A stretch of 64,000 bases of DNA from Brevibacterium siliguriense (GCF_900105315.1 NZ_LT629766.1:3720001-3784000), one strand, 5' to 3'. Shown: positions 52,506-61,902, numbered from the stretch's first letter. Notes: a model not told the origin generated them from the sequence alone. Numbers and translations are program-made.

Positions 52506-53858
52506 TCAGTCGGTGGCGATGAAGACGTTCTTCGTTTCCGTGAACGAATCCATCGCGTGCGGGCCGAGTTCCCGGCCGATGCCGGAGCGTTTGAACCCAC
52601 CGAATGGTGTCGAGTAGCGCACCGCGGAATGCGAGTTGACCGACAGCGCTCCGGTCTCGACTCCACGTGCGGCCCGAAGCCCGCGTCCGATGTCGCGGGT
52701 CCAGATCGAGCCGGAGAGACCATAGTGGGAGTCGTTGGCCATAGCGATCGCTTCGGCTTCATCACGAAAGCGCTGGACGGTGACGACGGGGCCGAAGACC
52801 TCCTCGGTGACGATGCGATCACGGGGCGTCCTCGGCAGCACCACGCTCGGTGCCAGCCAGTACCCGGCTCCGCTGGGCGCCTGCCCGGTGAATGCGACGT
52901 CGACCCCTTCGAGGAACCCCGACACTGTCTGCAGGTGGCCGGCGGAGATGAGCGGGCCCATCTCCGCGTCCTCCTGCGCAGGGTCAGTGACCTTGACGCC
53001 CTTGACCGCGGGTTCGAGGAGCTCGAGGAACCGGTCGAACACCGACTCCTCGACGAGGATGCGTGAGCGTGCGCAGCAGTCCTGACCGGCGTTGTCGAAC
53101 ACTCCGTACGGGGCCGTGGCCGCCGCCTTCTCAAGATCCGCGTCGGCGAAGACGATGTTCGCCGATTTGCCGCCCAGTTCGAGGGTGGTGCGCTTCATCG
53201 TCTTCGCCGAGTCCACGAGGATCTTCTCTCCCACCTCGGTCGACCCGGTGAATACGATCTTCGCCACCCGAGGATCGTCGGTGAAGGTCTGCCCGACGAC
53301 GGAACCGCGCCCCGGCAGGACCTGGAACACGTCCTCAGGGATGCCGGATTCGACGGCGAGTTCGCCGAGGCGGATCGCCGTCAGCGGGGTCAGTTCCGCG
53401 GGCTTGAGCACTACCGTGTTCCCCGCGGCCAGGGCCGGGGCGAATCCCCACCCGGCGATCGGCATGGGGAAGTTCCACGGCACGATGATCCCGACCACGC
53501 CGAGCGGTTCGTGGAAGGTGATGTCGACACCACCTGCGACGGGGATCTGATCTCCGAGGTGGCGTTCGACCCCGCCGGCGAAGTAGTTGAGGACGTCGCG
53601 GACGTTCGCGGCTTCCCCGCGGGCGTTGCCGATCGTGTGCCCCGCCTCGGCGACTTCGAGTCGGGCAAGATTGTCGATGTCTGCATCGACGGCACGGGCG
53701 AAGCTGCGCAGAAGTTCAGCCCTTTCCGCCGCCGAGGTGGCCCGCCACTTCGCAAACGCATCCGCGGCTCGGCCGATGGCATCCTTCGTCGATTCGACGG
53801 AATGTCCGGCCACCTCGGTGATGGTCGTCTCTGTGGCGGGGTTGAGGACTTCGGTCAT
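52506..53858 (-). CDS. Aldehyde dehydrogenase, PuuC-like
   Basis: This 450-residue NAD(P)-dependent dehydrogenase is somewhat shorter than the usual 480-500 residues because the N-terminus is brief. Asn is in VPWNFPMPI, Glu in TLELGGKSANI and catalytic Cys in NAGQDCCARSR (a Cys pair). It overlaps the upstream hydrolase gene by four bases, so translation is coupled. In the gamma-glutamyl route it would oxidise gamma-glutamyl-aminoaldehyde to the acid, which the PuuD homologue then hydrolyses. That assignment comes from operon context. Confidence 0.88.
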   Translation of the reverse strand: MTEVLNPATETTITEVAGHSVESTKDAIGRAADAFAKWRATSAAERAELLRSFARAVDADIDNLARLEVAEAGHTIGNARGEAANVRDVLNYFAGGVERHLGDQIPVAGGVDITFHEPLGVVGIIVPWNFPMPIAGWGFAPALAAGNTVVLKPAELTPLTAIRLGELAVESGIPEDVFQVLPGRGSVVGQTFTDDPRVAKIVFTGSTEVGEKILVDSAKTMKRTTLELGGKSANIVFADADLEKAAATAPYGVFDNAGQDCCARSRILVEESVFDRFLELLEPAVKGVKVTDPAQEDAEMGPLISAGHLQTVSGFLEGVDVAFTGQAPSGAGYWLAPSVVLPRTPRDRIVTEEVFGPVVTVQRFRDEAEAIAMANDSHYGLSGSIWTRDIGRGLRAARGVETGALSVNSHSAVRYSTPFGGFKRSGIGRELGPHAMDSFTETKNVFIATD

Positions 53859-54625
53859 GGTCGGGCCTCCACTGTCGGATCGATGGTCATGCGGGCGCGG
53901 TCGCCCGCAGCGTTGACGAGTTCGGTGAATAGTCTCAGGTCATCCAGGGTCTCCTCCGGATGCCACTGCACCGCGAGCATCCGCGCATCGGGCGTTTCGA
54001 AGGCCTCGATGCACCCGTCCCCGGCGTGCCCGCTCACGTTCAGGCCCTCACCGAGGCGGTCGATCGCCTGGTGATGATGGCATCGAACCGACACGGTTTC
54101 GCCGATCGTCGCCGAGGTGGTCGTGCCCGGAACAGTGACCACGTCCACGACCGCGAACTCATCCTTCACTTCAGCTTCGTGCGGACCGAATCCGGTGAGG
54201 TCGGGCAGGTGCTGGTGCAGGGTGCCGCCGTGGACGGTGTTGACGATCTGCGCTCCGCGACAGATCGCGAGGACCGGAATGTCGGACTGGCGGGCGTGGC
54301 GATAGAGCGTGGTCTCGAAGCTGTCACGGCGGGCGTTGGGCACCTGGGTGCGGGGGTGGGCGGTCGCCTCGTAGAGGGTCGGGTCTACATCGTCGCCGCC
54401 GGTGAGCACGATGCCGTCGAGTGCGGCGACTTCCGCGGCCGACCACGGCTGTTCCGGCGGCAGGAGCACGACGCGGCCTCCGGCGCGAGTGATCGCAGTG
54501 ACGTAGACGCTGGGCAGGAATGCCGCGTCCCGGTCCCACACTCCGTACTGGCCGCGCCCGTAGTAGGTGGGCAGGCCGATGAGGGGGCGGGGCCGGTCCG
54601 CGGGCTCAGAGTCGTTCGAAACCAC
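53855..54625 (-). CDS. puuD: Gamma-glutamyl-gamma-aminobutyrate hydrolase family protein (peptidase C26)
   Basis: This 256-residue class I glutamine amidotransferase-like hydrolase has the nucleophile Cys in VLAICRGAQIVN near residue 120, and the catalytic His/Glu in VQWHPEETLDD near the end. The N-terminus RPLIGLPTYYGRG is typical of the C26 family. It releases glutamate from gamma-glutamylated acids. Its start lies inside the end of the glutamine-synthetase-like gene (20-base overlap) and its end overlaps the dehydrogenase, so the three are tightly coupled. Confidence 0.88.
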   Translation of the reverse strand: MVSNDSEPADRPRPLIGLPTYYGRGQYGVWDRDAAFLPSVYVTAITRAGGRVVLLPPEQPWSAAEVAALDGIVLTGGDDVDPTLYEATAHPRTQVPNARRDSFETTLYRHARQSDIPVLAICRGAQIVNTVHGGTLHQHLPDLTGFGPHEAEVKDEFAVVDVVTVPGTTTSATIGETVSVRCHHHQAIDRLGEGLNVSGHAGDGCIEAFETPDARMLAVQWHPEETLDDLRLFTELVNAAGDRARMTIDPTVEARP

Positions 54626-55970
54626 GCTTGACCTCCCAGTCCGTCACGGCAGCGTCGAAGGCGGCCATTTCGACGCGCCCGGCGTGCGAATAGTGGTCGA
54701 CGACCTCGTCGCCGAATGCTCTCCTGGCCACCGTCGAGGAGTCGAACGCGGCGACCGCGTCGTGGAGGCGGCGTGGAATGTGCGGCACGTCCTGGGTGTA
54801 TGCGTTGCCGGCGAGCGCCTCGGGCAGTTCGAGGTTGTTCTCCAGCCCATGGATGCCGGCGGCGATGAGCGCCGCGCAAGCGATGTAGGGGTTTGCGTCG
54901 GCGCCGGGGACTCGTTGTTCGAGGCGCAGCCCGGGTCCGTGGCCGACGATGCGCACCGCGCACGTGCGGTTGTCCCAGCCCCAGCCGACAGCGGTCGGGG
55001 CGAAGGAGCCGTCGGCGAATCGTTTGTACGAGTTGATGTTCGGGGCGTAGAGGTAGGTGAATTCGTGTTGGGTGTCCACGACGCCGGCGACGAAGTGCTT
55101 CATCGTCTCCGACATCTCCGTACCGTGCCCGGTCGGAAAGGCGGGTTTGCCGTCGCTGTCATTGAGGCTTAAGTGGATGTGGCAGGAGCTGCCTTCACGG
55201 TCATTGGGCTTGGCCATGAAGGTCACGGATTTGCCCTCCTGGTCGGCGATCTGCTTCGCACCGAGTTTGTACACGACATGGTTGTCGCAGGTGGAGAGGA
55301 TATCGGCGTAGCGGAATCCGACCTCGAGCTGGCCGAGGTTGCATTCGCCCTTCGCACTCTCCGTGTACAGTCCCGCACCGTCCATCTCGGTGCGAAGCCG
55401 GTGGAGGTAGCCTTCGACCTGTCCGGTGCCGAAGAGCGAATAGTCGATGTTGTAGGTGCTCGCGGCTTCGAGATTTCGGTACTCTCCGGCCATCGCGTCC
55501 CGGTAGCTCGTGTTGTAGAGCGCGAACTCGAGTTCGGTGGCCCCAATCGGGTTGAATCCGAGAGCGTCGAGGCGCTCGAGCTGAGCCTTGAGGACCTGCC
55601 GTGGTGAGACGGTCATCGGGGAACCGTCGATGAAGGCGAGATCGCATTGGACCATGACGGTGCCCGGGTGCCAGGGGATGTGGCGCAAGGTCGAATAGTC
55701 GGGCACGAACATGAAATCGCCGTAGCCGCGTTCCCATGAGGTCAGCTCGTATCCGTCGACGGTGTTCATCTCGACATCGGCGGCGAGCAGATAGCTGCAC
55801 CCCTCGGTGCCGTTGTCCATCACTTCGTCGATGAAGAACCGGGAGGTGATCCGTTTGCCCTGCAGACGACCCTGCATATCGGTGGCCGCGACGAGCACGG
55901 TGTCGACCTGTCCGGAGGCGATCTGTTCCTGCAGTTGGTCAAGCGTCAGCGGGGATGGAGCAGTGCTCAT
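54606..55970 (-). CDS. puuA: Gamma-glutamylamine synthetase (glutamine synthetase-like, PuuA)
   Basis: This 454-residue protein of the glutamine synthetase superfamily is expected to ligate glutamate to putrescine or another amine with ATP. Motifs are FMAKPNDREGSSCHIHLSL (near residue 260), NRTCAVRIVGHGPG and RVPGADANPYIACAALIAAG. It lacks the adenylylation tyrosine region of GlnA. The ATG at 55970 has AGAGGAA upstream; a 20-residue upstream extension is rejected. It is the first gene of a five-gene operon (puuA, puuD, dehydrogenase, SDR, gntR) and is divergent from an APC permease. The identity of the amine (putrescine, isopropylamine, ethanolamine or other) is open. Confidence 0.87.
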   Translation of the reverse strand: MSTAPSPLTLDQLQEQIASGQVDTVLVAATDMQGRLQGKRITSRFFIDEVMDNGTEGCSYLLAADVEMNTVDGYELTSWERGYGDFMFVPDYSTLRHIPWHPGTVMVQCDLAFIDGSPMTVSPRQVLKAQLERLDALGFNPIGATELEFALYNTSYRDAMAGEYRNLEAASTYNIDYSLFGTGQVEGYLHRLRTEMDGAGLYTESAKGECNLGQLEVGFRYADILSTCDNHVVYKLGAKQIADQEGKSVTFMAKPNDREGSSCHIHLSLNDSDGKPAFPTGHGTEMSETMKHFVAGVVDTQHEFTYLYAPNINSYKRFADGSFAPTAVGWGWDNRTCAVRIVGHGPGLRLEQRVPGADANPYIACAALIAAGIHGLENNLELPEALAGNAYTQDVPHIPRRLHDAVAAFDSSTVARRAFGDEVVDHYSHAGRVEMAAFDAAVTDWEVKRGFERL

Positions 55971-56308
55971 GGTTCCTCTTCTCAGTGGTGGCGCATCGTT
56001 GCGGCAGCTGTTGGAAGCGCTCTCAATCAAGGCTCGTATTTAAGGTATGGCACCAATCCTTTTATTGGCAAGAGACTCGGGATGAATTCCATCAAGTCGG
56101 CAGATCGGCACTCTAAATTGACCATTGACAAACCATTTATCGAAGTGAGAAGCTCAACGACAGAACAGAGCTGTGAGCCCGGTCACGCGCCGCTTTTCCG
56201 CCCCGACCAGGCACTCCCGGCACCGCCATCAGAGTCGACCTCGCGGTGCCGCCGATGCGCAGAAGATTTCGCGCAGACGTATTCGCTTCGAGCAGAACGG
56301 TGTTCTCC
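55971..56308. other. Divergent promoter region, puuA operon and APC permease
   Basis: This 338-bp gap has no convincing gene and is the most AT-rich stretch of the cluster. It holds a minus-strand promoter with an internal dyad (56042-56071), TTGACC/TTGACA boxes on the plus strand around 56118-56130, and a 9-bp hairpin (56218-56226 with 56243-56251) in the expected permease leader. The permease start has only a weak ribosome site. Confidence 0.6.
56042..56071 (-). promoter_or_regulatory. puuA promoter with CCAAT-N6-ATTGG operator in spacer
   Basis: Read on the minus strand, TTGCCA (56071-56066) and TACCTT (56047-56042) are 18 bases apart, about 72 bases before the puuA start. The perfect dyad CCAAT-N6-ATTGG (56053-56068) fills the spacer and touches the -35 box, an ideal site for the GntR-type regulator encoded at the end of the operon. 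Confidence 0.5.
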
Positions 56309-57907
56309 ATGGTCAACGACGCCACTCCCCCCTCAGATCCGCAACAGCCTCCTCCACGGGCGGGATCCTCGCCGGCGACGGCGGGCCTCAGCGATGATGA
56401 AGCCGGCCTCGCCGAGCTCGGCTATAAGCAGGAGCTCAAGCGCGGGATGTCAGGTTTCGGCAACTTCGCCGTGTCGTTCTCGATCATCTCGATCCTCGCG
56501 GGCTGTATCACCTCCTACAGCATCGCTTTGGGTTCGGGCGGCCCGTCGGCGATCACCATCGGCTGGCCCTTAGTCGGCATCTTCGTCCTCTGCGTGGCTC
56601 TGGCCATGGCCGAGGTGTGTTCGAAGTACCCGACCGCGGGCGGCCTCTATTTCTGGGCCGGTCGGCTTGCCAAACGCAACAAACGGCATTGGGCCTGGTA
56701 CGTCGGGTGGTTCAACTTCCTCGGCGAGGTGGCCGTCACGGCTGCTATCGACTACGGTGCCGCAACGACCATGATGGCCTTCGCGGCGCTCACCTTCGGT
56801 GTCGTACCCACGGCGCTCAACACCTTCGGGCTCTTCCTCGTCATCATCGTCATCCACGGCCTGCTCAACACCTTCGGCGTCAACCTCGTCAACCTGCTTT
56901 CGGGTGTCTCGGCCTGGTGGCACATCGTCGGAGTGCTCATCATCGTCGGCGCCCTGTGGATCATGCCGACCAAGCACCAGTCGTTCAGCTGGACGATGAC
57001 GGCCTGGCACAACGAAACCGGCTTCACTTTCATGCCGTTCGTCTTCCTCATGGGTCTGCTCATGGCCCAGTACACGTACACAGGTTACGACGCGTCGGCT
57101 CACGTTGCGGAAGAGACGAAGAACGCCGCGATCGCGGCGCCGAAGGGCATCGTGATGAGCGTGCTCATCTCGATCATCGGCGGTTGGATCCTGCTCTATT
57201 CGATCACCGCGTCCATTCAGGACGGCTCCGAAGCGGGACTGACCGCACTCAACGCCACGGAGACCGGACTGCCGCCGGCGCAGGTGTTCCTCGACGCTCT
57301 CAACAATCCGACGATGGCGAAGTTCCTGCTCTTCATCGTCTGCGGTGCTCAGTTCTTCTGCGGCATGGCTTCGGTGACGGCGAATTCGCGGATGAGCTAC
57401 GCGTTCTCCCGCGATGATGCGATTCCGGGATCCAGGTGGTGGAAGAAAGTCAACCCGCGCACCGGTACCCCGACGAACTCGATCTGGCTGTGCATAGTGC
57501 TCTCGACGGTGCTCACGATGCCCGCGCTGTTCAACGAGACCGCTTACCTGGCAGTGACGAGCGTCGCCGTGATCGGTCTTTACATCGCGTATGTAGCACC
57601 CGTCCTGCTGCGGCGCCTCAAAGGCAAGGACTTCAAGGACGGTCCGTGGAATCTCGGACGGTGGAGCGGTGTCATCGGTTGGATCGCAGTGGTGTGGGTG
57701 ATCTTCATCTGCATCCTCTTCGTCCTCCCGCCGAGCCTGCCGATCACCATCTCGACGTTCAACTATTCGCCGATCGCGGTGCTCGCTGTGGCTCTCATCG
57801 CTGTAGTCCTCTGGTACGTCCGCGGCAAGAAGCATTTTATGCAGCACCTCGACAAGGAACAGTTGGCCATCGACGAGAAGAAGCTGCTCGAGGAAATCGA
57901 CGACTGA
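56309..57907 (+). CDS. APC-family amino acid/polyamine permease, PuuP-like
   Basis: This 532-residue transporter of the APC superfamily has about 12 membrane spans. The N-terminal GYKQELKRGMSGFGNFAVSFSIISIL and TYTGYDASAHVAEETKNAA segments are typical of the amino acid/choline (GABA permease-like) subgroup. Divergent from puuA, it probably imports the amine or amino acid that the operon degrades. The ATG at 56309 is chosen because the next codons match family N-termini; a GTG at 56300 is possible. Repeat copy 8 starts 11 bases after its stop. Confidence 0.86.
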   Translation: MVNDATPPSDPQQPPPRAGSSPATAGLSDDEAGLAELGYKQELKRGMSGFGNFAVSFSIISILAGCITSYSIALGSGGPSAITIGWPLVGIFVLCVALAMAEVCSKYPTAGGLYFWAGRLAKRNKRHWAWYVGWFNFLGEVAVTAAIDYGAATTMMAFAALTFGVVPTALNTFGLFLVIIVIHGLLNTFGVNLVNLLSGVSAWWHIVGVLIIVGALWIMPTKHQSFSWTMTAWHNETGFTFMPFVFLMGLLMAQYTYTGYDASAHVAEETKNAAIAAPKGIVMSVLISIIGGWILLYSITASIQDGSEAGLTALNATETGLPPAQVFLDALNNPTMAKFLLFIVCGAQFFCGMASVTANSRMSYAFSRDDAIPGSRWWKKVNPRTGTPTNSIWLCIVLSTVLTMPALFNETAYLAVTSVAVIGLYIAYVAPVLLRRLKGKDFKDGPWNLGRWSGVIGWIAVVWVIFICILFVLPPSLPITISTFNYSPIAVLAVALIAVVLWYVRGKKHFMQHLDKEQLAIDEKKLLEEIDD

Positions 57908-57917
57908 CCCTTAAGAA

Positions 57918-57973
57918 CTACCCGACGGCGGCCCAGATACCTCGCGCGAGGTATCTGGGCCGCCGTCGGGTAG
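57918..57973. repeat. Palindromic intergenic repeat copy 8 (intact)
   Basis: This is a perfect 28+28 bp palindrome, CCCGA type, centre CCTCGCGCGAGG with GTATCTG arms. It lies between the convergent permease and catalase genes and is followed by a second, unrelated hairpin. Confidence 0.96.
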
Positions 57974-57989
57974 CAATTGGTAAAGAGAT

Positions 57990-58030
57990 GGCGGCCCGGG
58001 CCACCCACGAAAAAGGGTGTCCGGGCCGCC
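57990..58030. terminator. Hairpin terminator between permease and catalase
   Basis: GGCGGCCCGG pairs with CCGGGCCGCC, extended by a bulged ACCC/GGGT segment around a loop with five A (CGAAAAA). On the catalase strand the loop gives U-rich RNA. It lies 50 bases beyond the catalase stop and is a good bidirectional terminator. Confidence 0.75.
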
Positions 58031-58080
58031 GTCTCGTGCCGAACTCTCGAGCGGTCAGGCGCTCACAGCCTCAAGCTGCA

Positions 58081-59559
58081 TCAGCCCTTGACCTTGGCCT
58101 CGATGGCCGCGCCTACCTCGGCGTCGATGTTCTTCCAGTACTGGATCGCGTTCGACAGCACCGGTTCCTCGACTCCGTCGGAAAGCGCGCCGGCAACGGT
58201 CTCAATGAGACCCTGACGTTCCTCCTCGGAGTAGACCTCACGGACCAGGGTGTGTGCCTGGCCGAAGTCGTCGTCCTCGGCGTGCAGGCTGTAGGCGCTG
58301 CGCACGAGTTCGCCGTCGGCCTCCCAGCCGTTGTCGACGGGACCCTGTTCGTCCTGGTAGGGGCGTCCGTACGAGTTCGGAGCGTAGACCGGTGCATTAC
58401 CCGAGTGGTGGTACTGCATCTGGCCCTCCTTGTCGTACGAGTTCGTCTTCGTGACAGGAGCGTTGACCGGCAGCTGGTTGAAGTTCGTCCCGATCCGGTT
58501 GCGATGTGCATCCGGGTAGGAGAACACGCGTCCCAGCAGCATCTTGTCCGGCGAGAGCCCGGTGCCCGGCACGGTGTTCGAGGGGCTGAATGCAGCCTGC
58601 TCGATCTGTGCGAAGTGATTCGACGGGTTCTCGTTGAGGGTGAACTTGCCGACCTTGATGAGCGGGTAGTCCTTCTTCGACCAGGTCTTCGTCAGGTCGA
58701 AGGGGTTGAACCGGTAATCCTTGGCCTCTTCGTACGGCATGATCTGGACGTAGAAGGTCCACGACGGGTAGTTGCCGGCCTCGATCGCTTCGAACAGGTC
58801 GCGACGATGCATGTCCGCATCTTCACCGGCCATACGGCCCGCCTCTTCGTTCGACATGTTCTCCACGCCCTGATCGGTGTGGAAGTGGTACTGGACCCAG
58901 AACTTCTCACCATCGGCGTTGACCCACATGTAGGTGTGCGAGGAGTAGCCGTTCATGTTCCGCCAACTCTTGGGCAGACCGCGCGGCCCCATGAGGTAGG
59001 AGACCTGGTGGGCCGACTCGGGCGACAGCGACCAGAAGTCCCACTGCATGTTGTTGCTGCGCAGACCCGAATCGGGGGTGCGCTTCTGCGAGTGGATGAA
59101 GTCGGGGAACTTCATGGGATCACGGACGAAGAAGACGGGCGTGTTGTTGCCCACCATGTCGAAGTTGCCCTCTTCGGTGTAGAACTTCAGCGCGAATCCG
59201 CGTACGTCACGCCACGAATCGGGCGAGCCGAGCTCACCGGCGACGGTGGAGAAGCGGGCGAGCATCGGGGTCTTCTTGCCCGGCTGCAGGAAGTCCGCCT
59301 TCGTGAACTTGGAGACATCCTCGGTGACTTCGAGTTCACCGAAAGCGCCGGATCCCTTTGCGTGAGGGCTGCGCTCGGGCACGCGCTCACGGTCGAAGCG
59401 GGCCAGTTTCTCGACGAGTGCCACATCGTGGAGCAGAAGCGGACCGTTCGGTCCCACGCTCAGCGAGTGGGCATCGGATTCCCTCGGCGCACCGGATTCG
59501 GTCGTCGAGGCCTTGGTGTTGTCGTGTCCGGCGTATTCATGATCTTTATGCTGCGTCAT
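58081..59559 (-). CDS. Monofunctional heme catalase
   Basis: This 492-residue clade 3-type catalase disproportionates hydrogen peroxide. The proximal heme motif [15 protein letters not shown], with the axial Tyr, is near residues 344-358. The distal His is in [20 protein letters not shown] (about 54-73), where the usual VV before His is SP. Distal Asn lies in [18 protein letters not shown] precedes the ATG. The gene is alone, with a promoter about 165 bases upstream. Peroxide from amine and flavin oxidases in the window gives it an obvious job, though it is not in their operons. Confidence 0.95.
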   Translation of the reverse strand: MTQHKDHEYAGHDNTKASTTESGAPRESDAHSLSVGPNGPLLLHDVALVEKLARFDRERVPERSPHAKGSGAFGELEVTEDVSKFTKADFLQPGKKTPMLARFSTVAGELGSPDSWRDVRGFALKFYTEEGNFDMVGNNTPVFFVRDPMKFPDFIHSQKRTPDSGLRSNNMQWDFWSLSPESAHQVSYLMGPRGLPKSWRNMNGYSSHTYMWVNADGEKFWVQYHFHTDQGVENMSNEEAGRMAGEDADMHRRDLFEAIEAGNYPSWTFYVQIMPYEEAKDYRFNPFDLTKTWSKKDYPLIKVGKFTLNENPSNHFAQIEQAAFSPSNTVPGTGLSPDKMLLGRVFSYPDAHRNRIGTNFNQLPVNAPVTKTNSYDKEGQMQYHHSGNAPVYAPNSYGRPYQDEQGPVDNGWEADGELVRSAYSLHAEDDDFGQAHTLVREVYSEEERQGLIETVAGALSDGVEEPVLSNAIQYWKNIDAEVGAAIEAKVKG

Positions 59560-59721
59560 AACATCTCCTTCAACCGTTAGACATCAGGCGACCTCGCGCA
59601 GTCCACCGCATCTGCCGCACCGGAGAGATGAATCCCGCCGGTGCTGTGGATCGGAGCGCTGCACGCGCCTCACCTGATCTCGATTTCCCGACTTCGGCAT
59701 TGCGTCATCGGAATTGCCTTC

Positions 59722-59750
59722 AACATAGCGATGTTCTCTACCGGGTACAA
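59722..59750 (-). promoter_or_regulatory. Probable catalase promoter
   Basis: On the minus strand, TTGTAC (59750-59745) and TATGTT (59727-59722) are separated by exactly 17 bases. This is a near-consensus housekeeping promoter about 163 bases before the catalase start. The rest of the 235-bp gap shows nothing else recognisable. Confidence 0.6.
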
Positions 59751-59794
59751 CCAAGGGTGGGCTGTCTAAATTCCCGCCCTCGACGCTGCCCGAC

Positions 59795-61135
59795 TCACCC
59801 CTCCGCCGAGGCGGCCGATCCACCGCTCGAACCGCCGGCCGATCCGCCGGTGCCCGAGGCCGATGAGTCTCCGCTTGCAGAGGATCCGCCGCCCGTGGTG
59901 GATCCGCTGCCGCCGGAGGCCGATGAACCGTCCGTGCCGCCGGTGGTGTCCCCGGTGCTGCCAGTGCCATCGGCCGAGGTGGTGCCGCTGCTCGTATCGG
60001 TGCCATCGGTGGTCGTCGACCCGCCTGTGGAATCGCTCGTGCCCGCGGCCGAGTCCGTGCCTTGTGAGCTCTGGCCACTGGTCGCACCTTCGGTGCCGGT
60101 CTCCCCCGCCGAGGCAGACTGTCCGTTCTGCGTGCTCGATCCGCTGTTAGATGCGCCTTGGCCGCTGTCGGAGCCGGCCCCGGATCCGCTCGACGATTCG
60201 TCCCCGGCGGTACCGGAGTCCGAGGCCCCGTCGTTGGTGACGGGTTCGTCGCTCGTCGACTGTCCCGAGACCGATCGCGAGATCTGCGAGGTGCCGGGTG
60301 AGATATCTGCTTCGGTGAAGTTCTCGGCCATGACGACCGCGCCGAGTCCGATTCCGAAGGCGGCGACGCCGATCGTCAGCGGGTAGAGAACTCTTTTACG
60401 GCGCAGCTTCTGCCACCAGCTCTGAGGTTCGGCGTTCTCTGTAGTGGGAGCGCTGTCATCGTCCTTCGCCGAGGCGGCCGTCCGCTCGGCGTCGCCACTG
60501 GCAGGTTCCGGTGGGGCGAAGGCCGAATCCTCTGCCAAGGAGGGATCGACAGAGGCAGCCTTCCCGGAGGGGTTCTTCGCGATCTTCGCTTTGACGGCCG
60601 GGGCGAGCTTGTACCCGACTTCCTGGATCTTCTCCTTGCCTTTGTCGAGGCTGCGACCGTAGAGGGTGACGGCGAGGGCTGTGACGATGCTGGCGACTCC
60701 GGCTCCGACGACTGTGCCGGCGACACCGAGCTGTCCGCCGATCACCGAGGAGGTCGCGGCCGCTCCCGCGCCCGCCAGCAGCTGAGTGGCGGAGATCCGG
60801 CCTTCTGAGGATTTCTCCTCTTTCTTGTCTTCGACCACCTCTGCCGCTTCGACGACGGCGGTCGGGGAGGCCGCCGCAGATGAAGCGGCTGTCTGTGAGC
60901 CGGCGGGCATGTGCGGCGGGGTCGTCATCGGCTGCTGCGTGCCCCGACTGTCGTGGCTGATCGGATTGGGTGGAATCACTTTGGTGGCGACATGCTCGGT
61001 GGGTTCGGCCGCTGGAGTCGGGTGAGAACTGACGATCTCTTCGGTGATCAGCGGCAGGGTCTGTGAATGTTCCGGCAGACGATTCTCATCGTTGCGCCCA
61101 CGCTGTTCGTTCTCATCGCTGTTTCCGACCGTCAA
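59795..61135 (-). CDS. Membrane protein with Ser/Gly/Thr-rich low-complexity tail, unknown function
   Basis: This 446-residue protein of unknown family has an N-terminal Pro/Thr/Ala-rich part (about 1-125), then a Gly/Ala-rich hydrophobic stretch (AGAGAAATSSVIGGQLGVAG, about 125-165) that could be one or two membrane segments. After an acidic linker there is a clear membrane helix (LYPLTIGVAAFGIGLGAVVM, about 250-270). The last about 165 residues are almost only Ser, Gly, Thr, Ala and Asp. The start is a TTG at 61135 with GGAGGAAC; no earlier ATG exists. The tail is likely outside the cell and resembles linkers or aggregation-prone cell-wall proteins. Confidence 0.7.
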   Translation of the reverse strand: MTVGNSDENEQRGRNDENRLPEHSQTLPLITEEIVSSHPTPAAEPTEHVATKVIPPNPISHDSRGTQQPMTTPPHMPAGSQTAASSAAASPTAVVEAAEVVEDKKEEKSSEGRISATQLLAGAGAAATSSVIGGQLGVAGTVVGAGVASIVTALAVTLYGRSLDKGKEKIQEVGYKLAPAVKAKIAKNPSGKAASVDPSLAEDSAFAPPEPASGDAERTAASAKDDDSAPTTENAEPQSWWQKLRRKRVLYPLTIGVAAFGIGLGAVVMAENFTEADISPGTSQISRSVSGQSTSDEPVTNDGASDSGTAGDESSSGSGAGSDSGQGASNSGSSTQNGQSASAGETGTEGATSGQSSQGTDSAAGTSDSTGGSTTTDGTDTSSGTTSADGTGSTGDTTGGTDGSSASGGSGSTTGGGSSASGDSSASGTGGSAGGSSGGSAASAEG

Positions 61136-61306
61136 AGTTCCTCCAAAATCCGGTGGAGAACCATTCTCGGACGCCTATGTTCGGGCATCCTGACACTTCT
61201 TGTCCGAAGCTGAGAGAGACCTGATGGAAGAACCCGAAAACTGGCCTGTCACCTGGATAGATACACGAGGATGTGACGCCGGAGACAATCGGTTCCCATC
61301 AATTTC

Positions 61307-61855
61307 TCAGATGTGCGTGGCGGCTCTCTCGGCGTGGAGAACAGCAACCGAAACCTCATTCGGAACAGCCTCGCCCGTTTCCAATTCGAGCAGTTGGAAA
61401 CGAGGATATTCAGCACTGGATTCGAGAGCGAGCACAAACCGGTACCCGTCGGTTGGGGCCGGCTGATCGATGCTCATCTGCAGCTCGCCGGAACCAGTTT
61501 CAGGCTCCTTACCCGAGTCGGCGACCATGAGATTGACGGCGAAACAGGGCTCTGCCATGTCGACGAGGCTCACGTCCTGACTTCCGTGGAAGCGTTCCGG
61601 CTGGAGGGCGGGTACCGGGTGCACGCGTCCGTCGATCTCAAGCGCCACCTCGGCGGTAGGCAGGAAGGTGCGTGCCATTCCGGGCAGAGCGGAGAAGGGA
61701 CCCAGGCGTTCGAGCCGGGCGATGCTCAGTCGCCATGGGCGCAGCCCCGGAGTCAACTGCGCCGAGTCGCTCAGAGAGACGAGCTCAGTCGTCTGACCAG
61801 CTCCGTTGGCCCACGGGACGGGGTCACGGTCTGCGAAGGAGGCGAGCGCGCGCAT
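61307..61855 (-). CDS. HutD/Ves family cupin protein
   Basis: This 182-residue protein matches the HutD family: the N-terminal motif DPVPWANGAGQTTELVSL, the WRLSIARLERLGPFSALPG segment and a double-stranded beta-helix (cupin) fold. HutD homologues are linked to histidine utilisation and may limit flux or bind intermediates; the activity is not established. No hut genes are in view, so the context gives no support. It follows the VOC protein by 47 bases on the same strand. The ribosome site is weak. Confidence 0.8.
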   Translation of the reverse strand: MRALASFADRDPVPWANGAGQTTELVSLSDSAQLTPGLRPWRLSIARLERLGPFSALPGMARTFLPTAEVALEIDGRVHPVPALQPERFHGSQDVSLVDMAEPCFAVNLMVADSGKEPETGSGELQMSIDQPAPTDGYRFVLALESSAEYPRFQLLELETGEAVPNEVSVAVLHAERAATHI

Positions 61856-61902
61856 GACTCAGCGCGCCACGGGCGGGTGGGGCCGCCTCGGTGGTGGTGT
61901 GA

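Noticed and set aside
51641..53134. Reading the operon SDR as a 497-residue protein
   Set aside because: The extra N-terminal 227 residues lie in the wrong frame of the aldehyde dehydrogenase gene. The SDR has its own ATG and ribosome site at 52453.
57436..59580. A 714-codon open frame on the plus strand across the catalase region
   Set aside because: It is antisense to the complete catalase gene, has no ribosome site, and runs through two hairpins and a repeat. It is a by-product of high GC.
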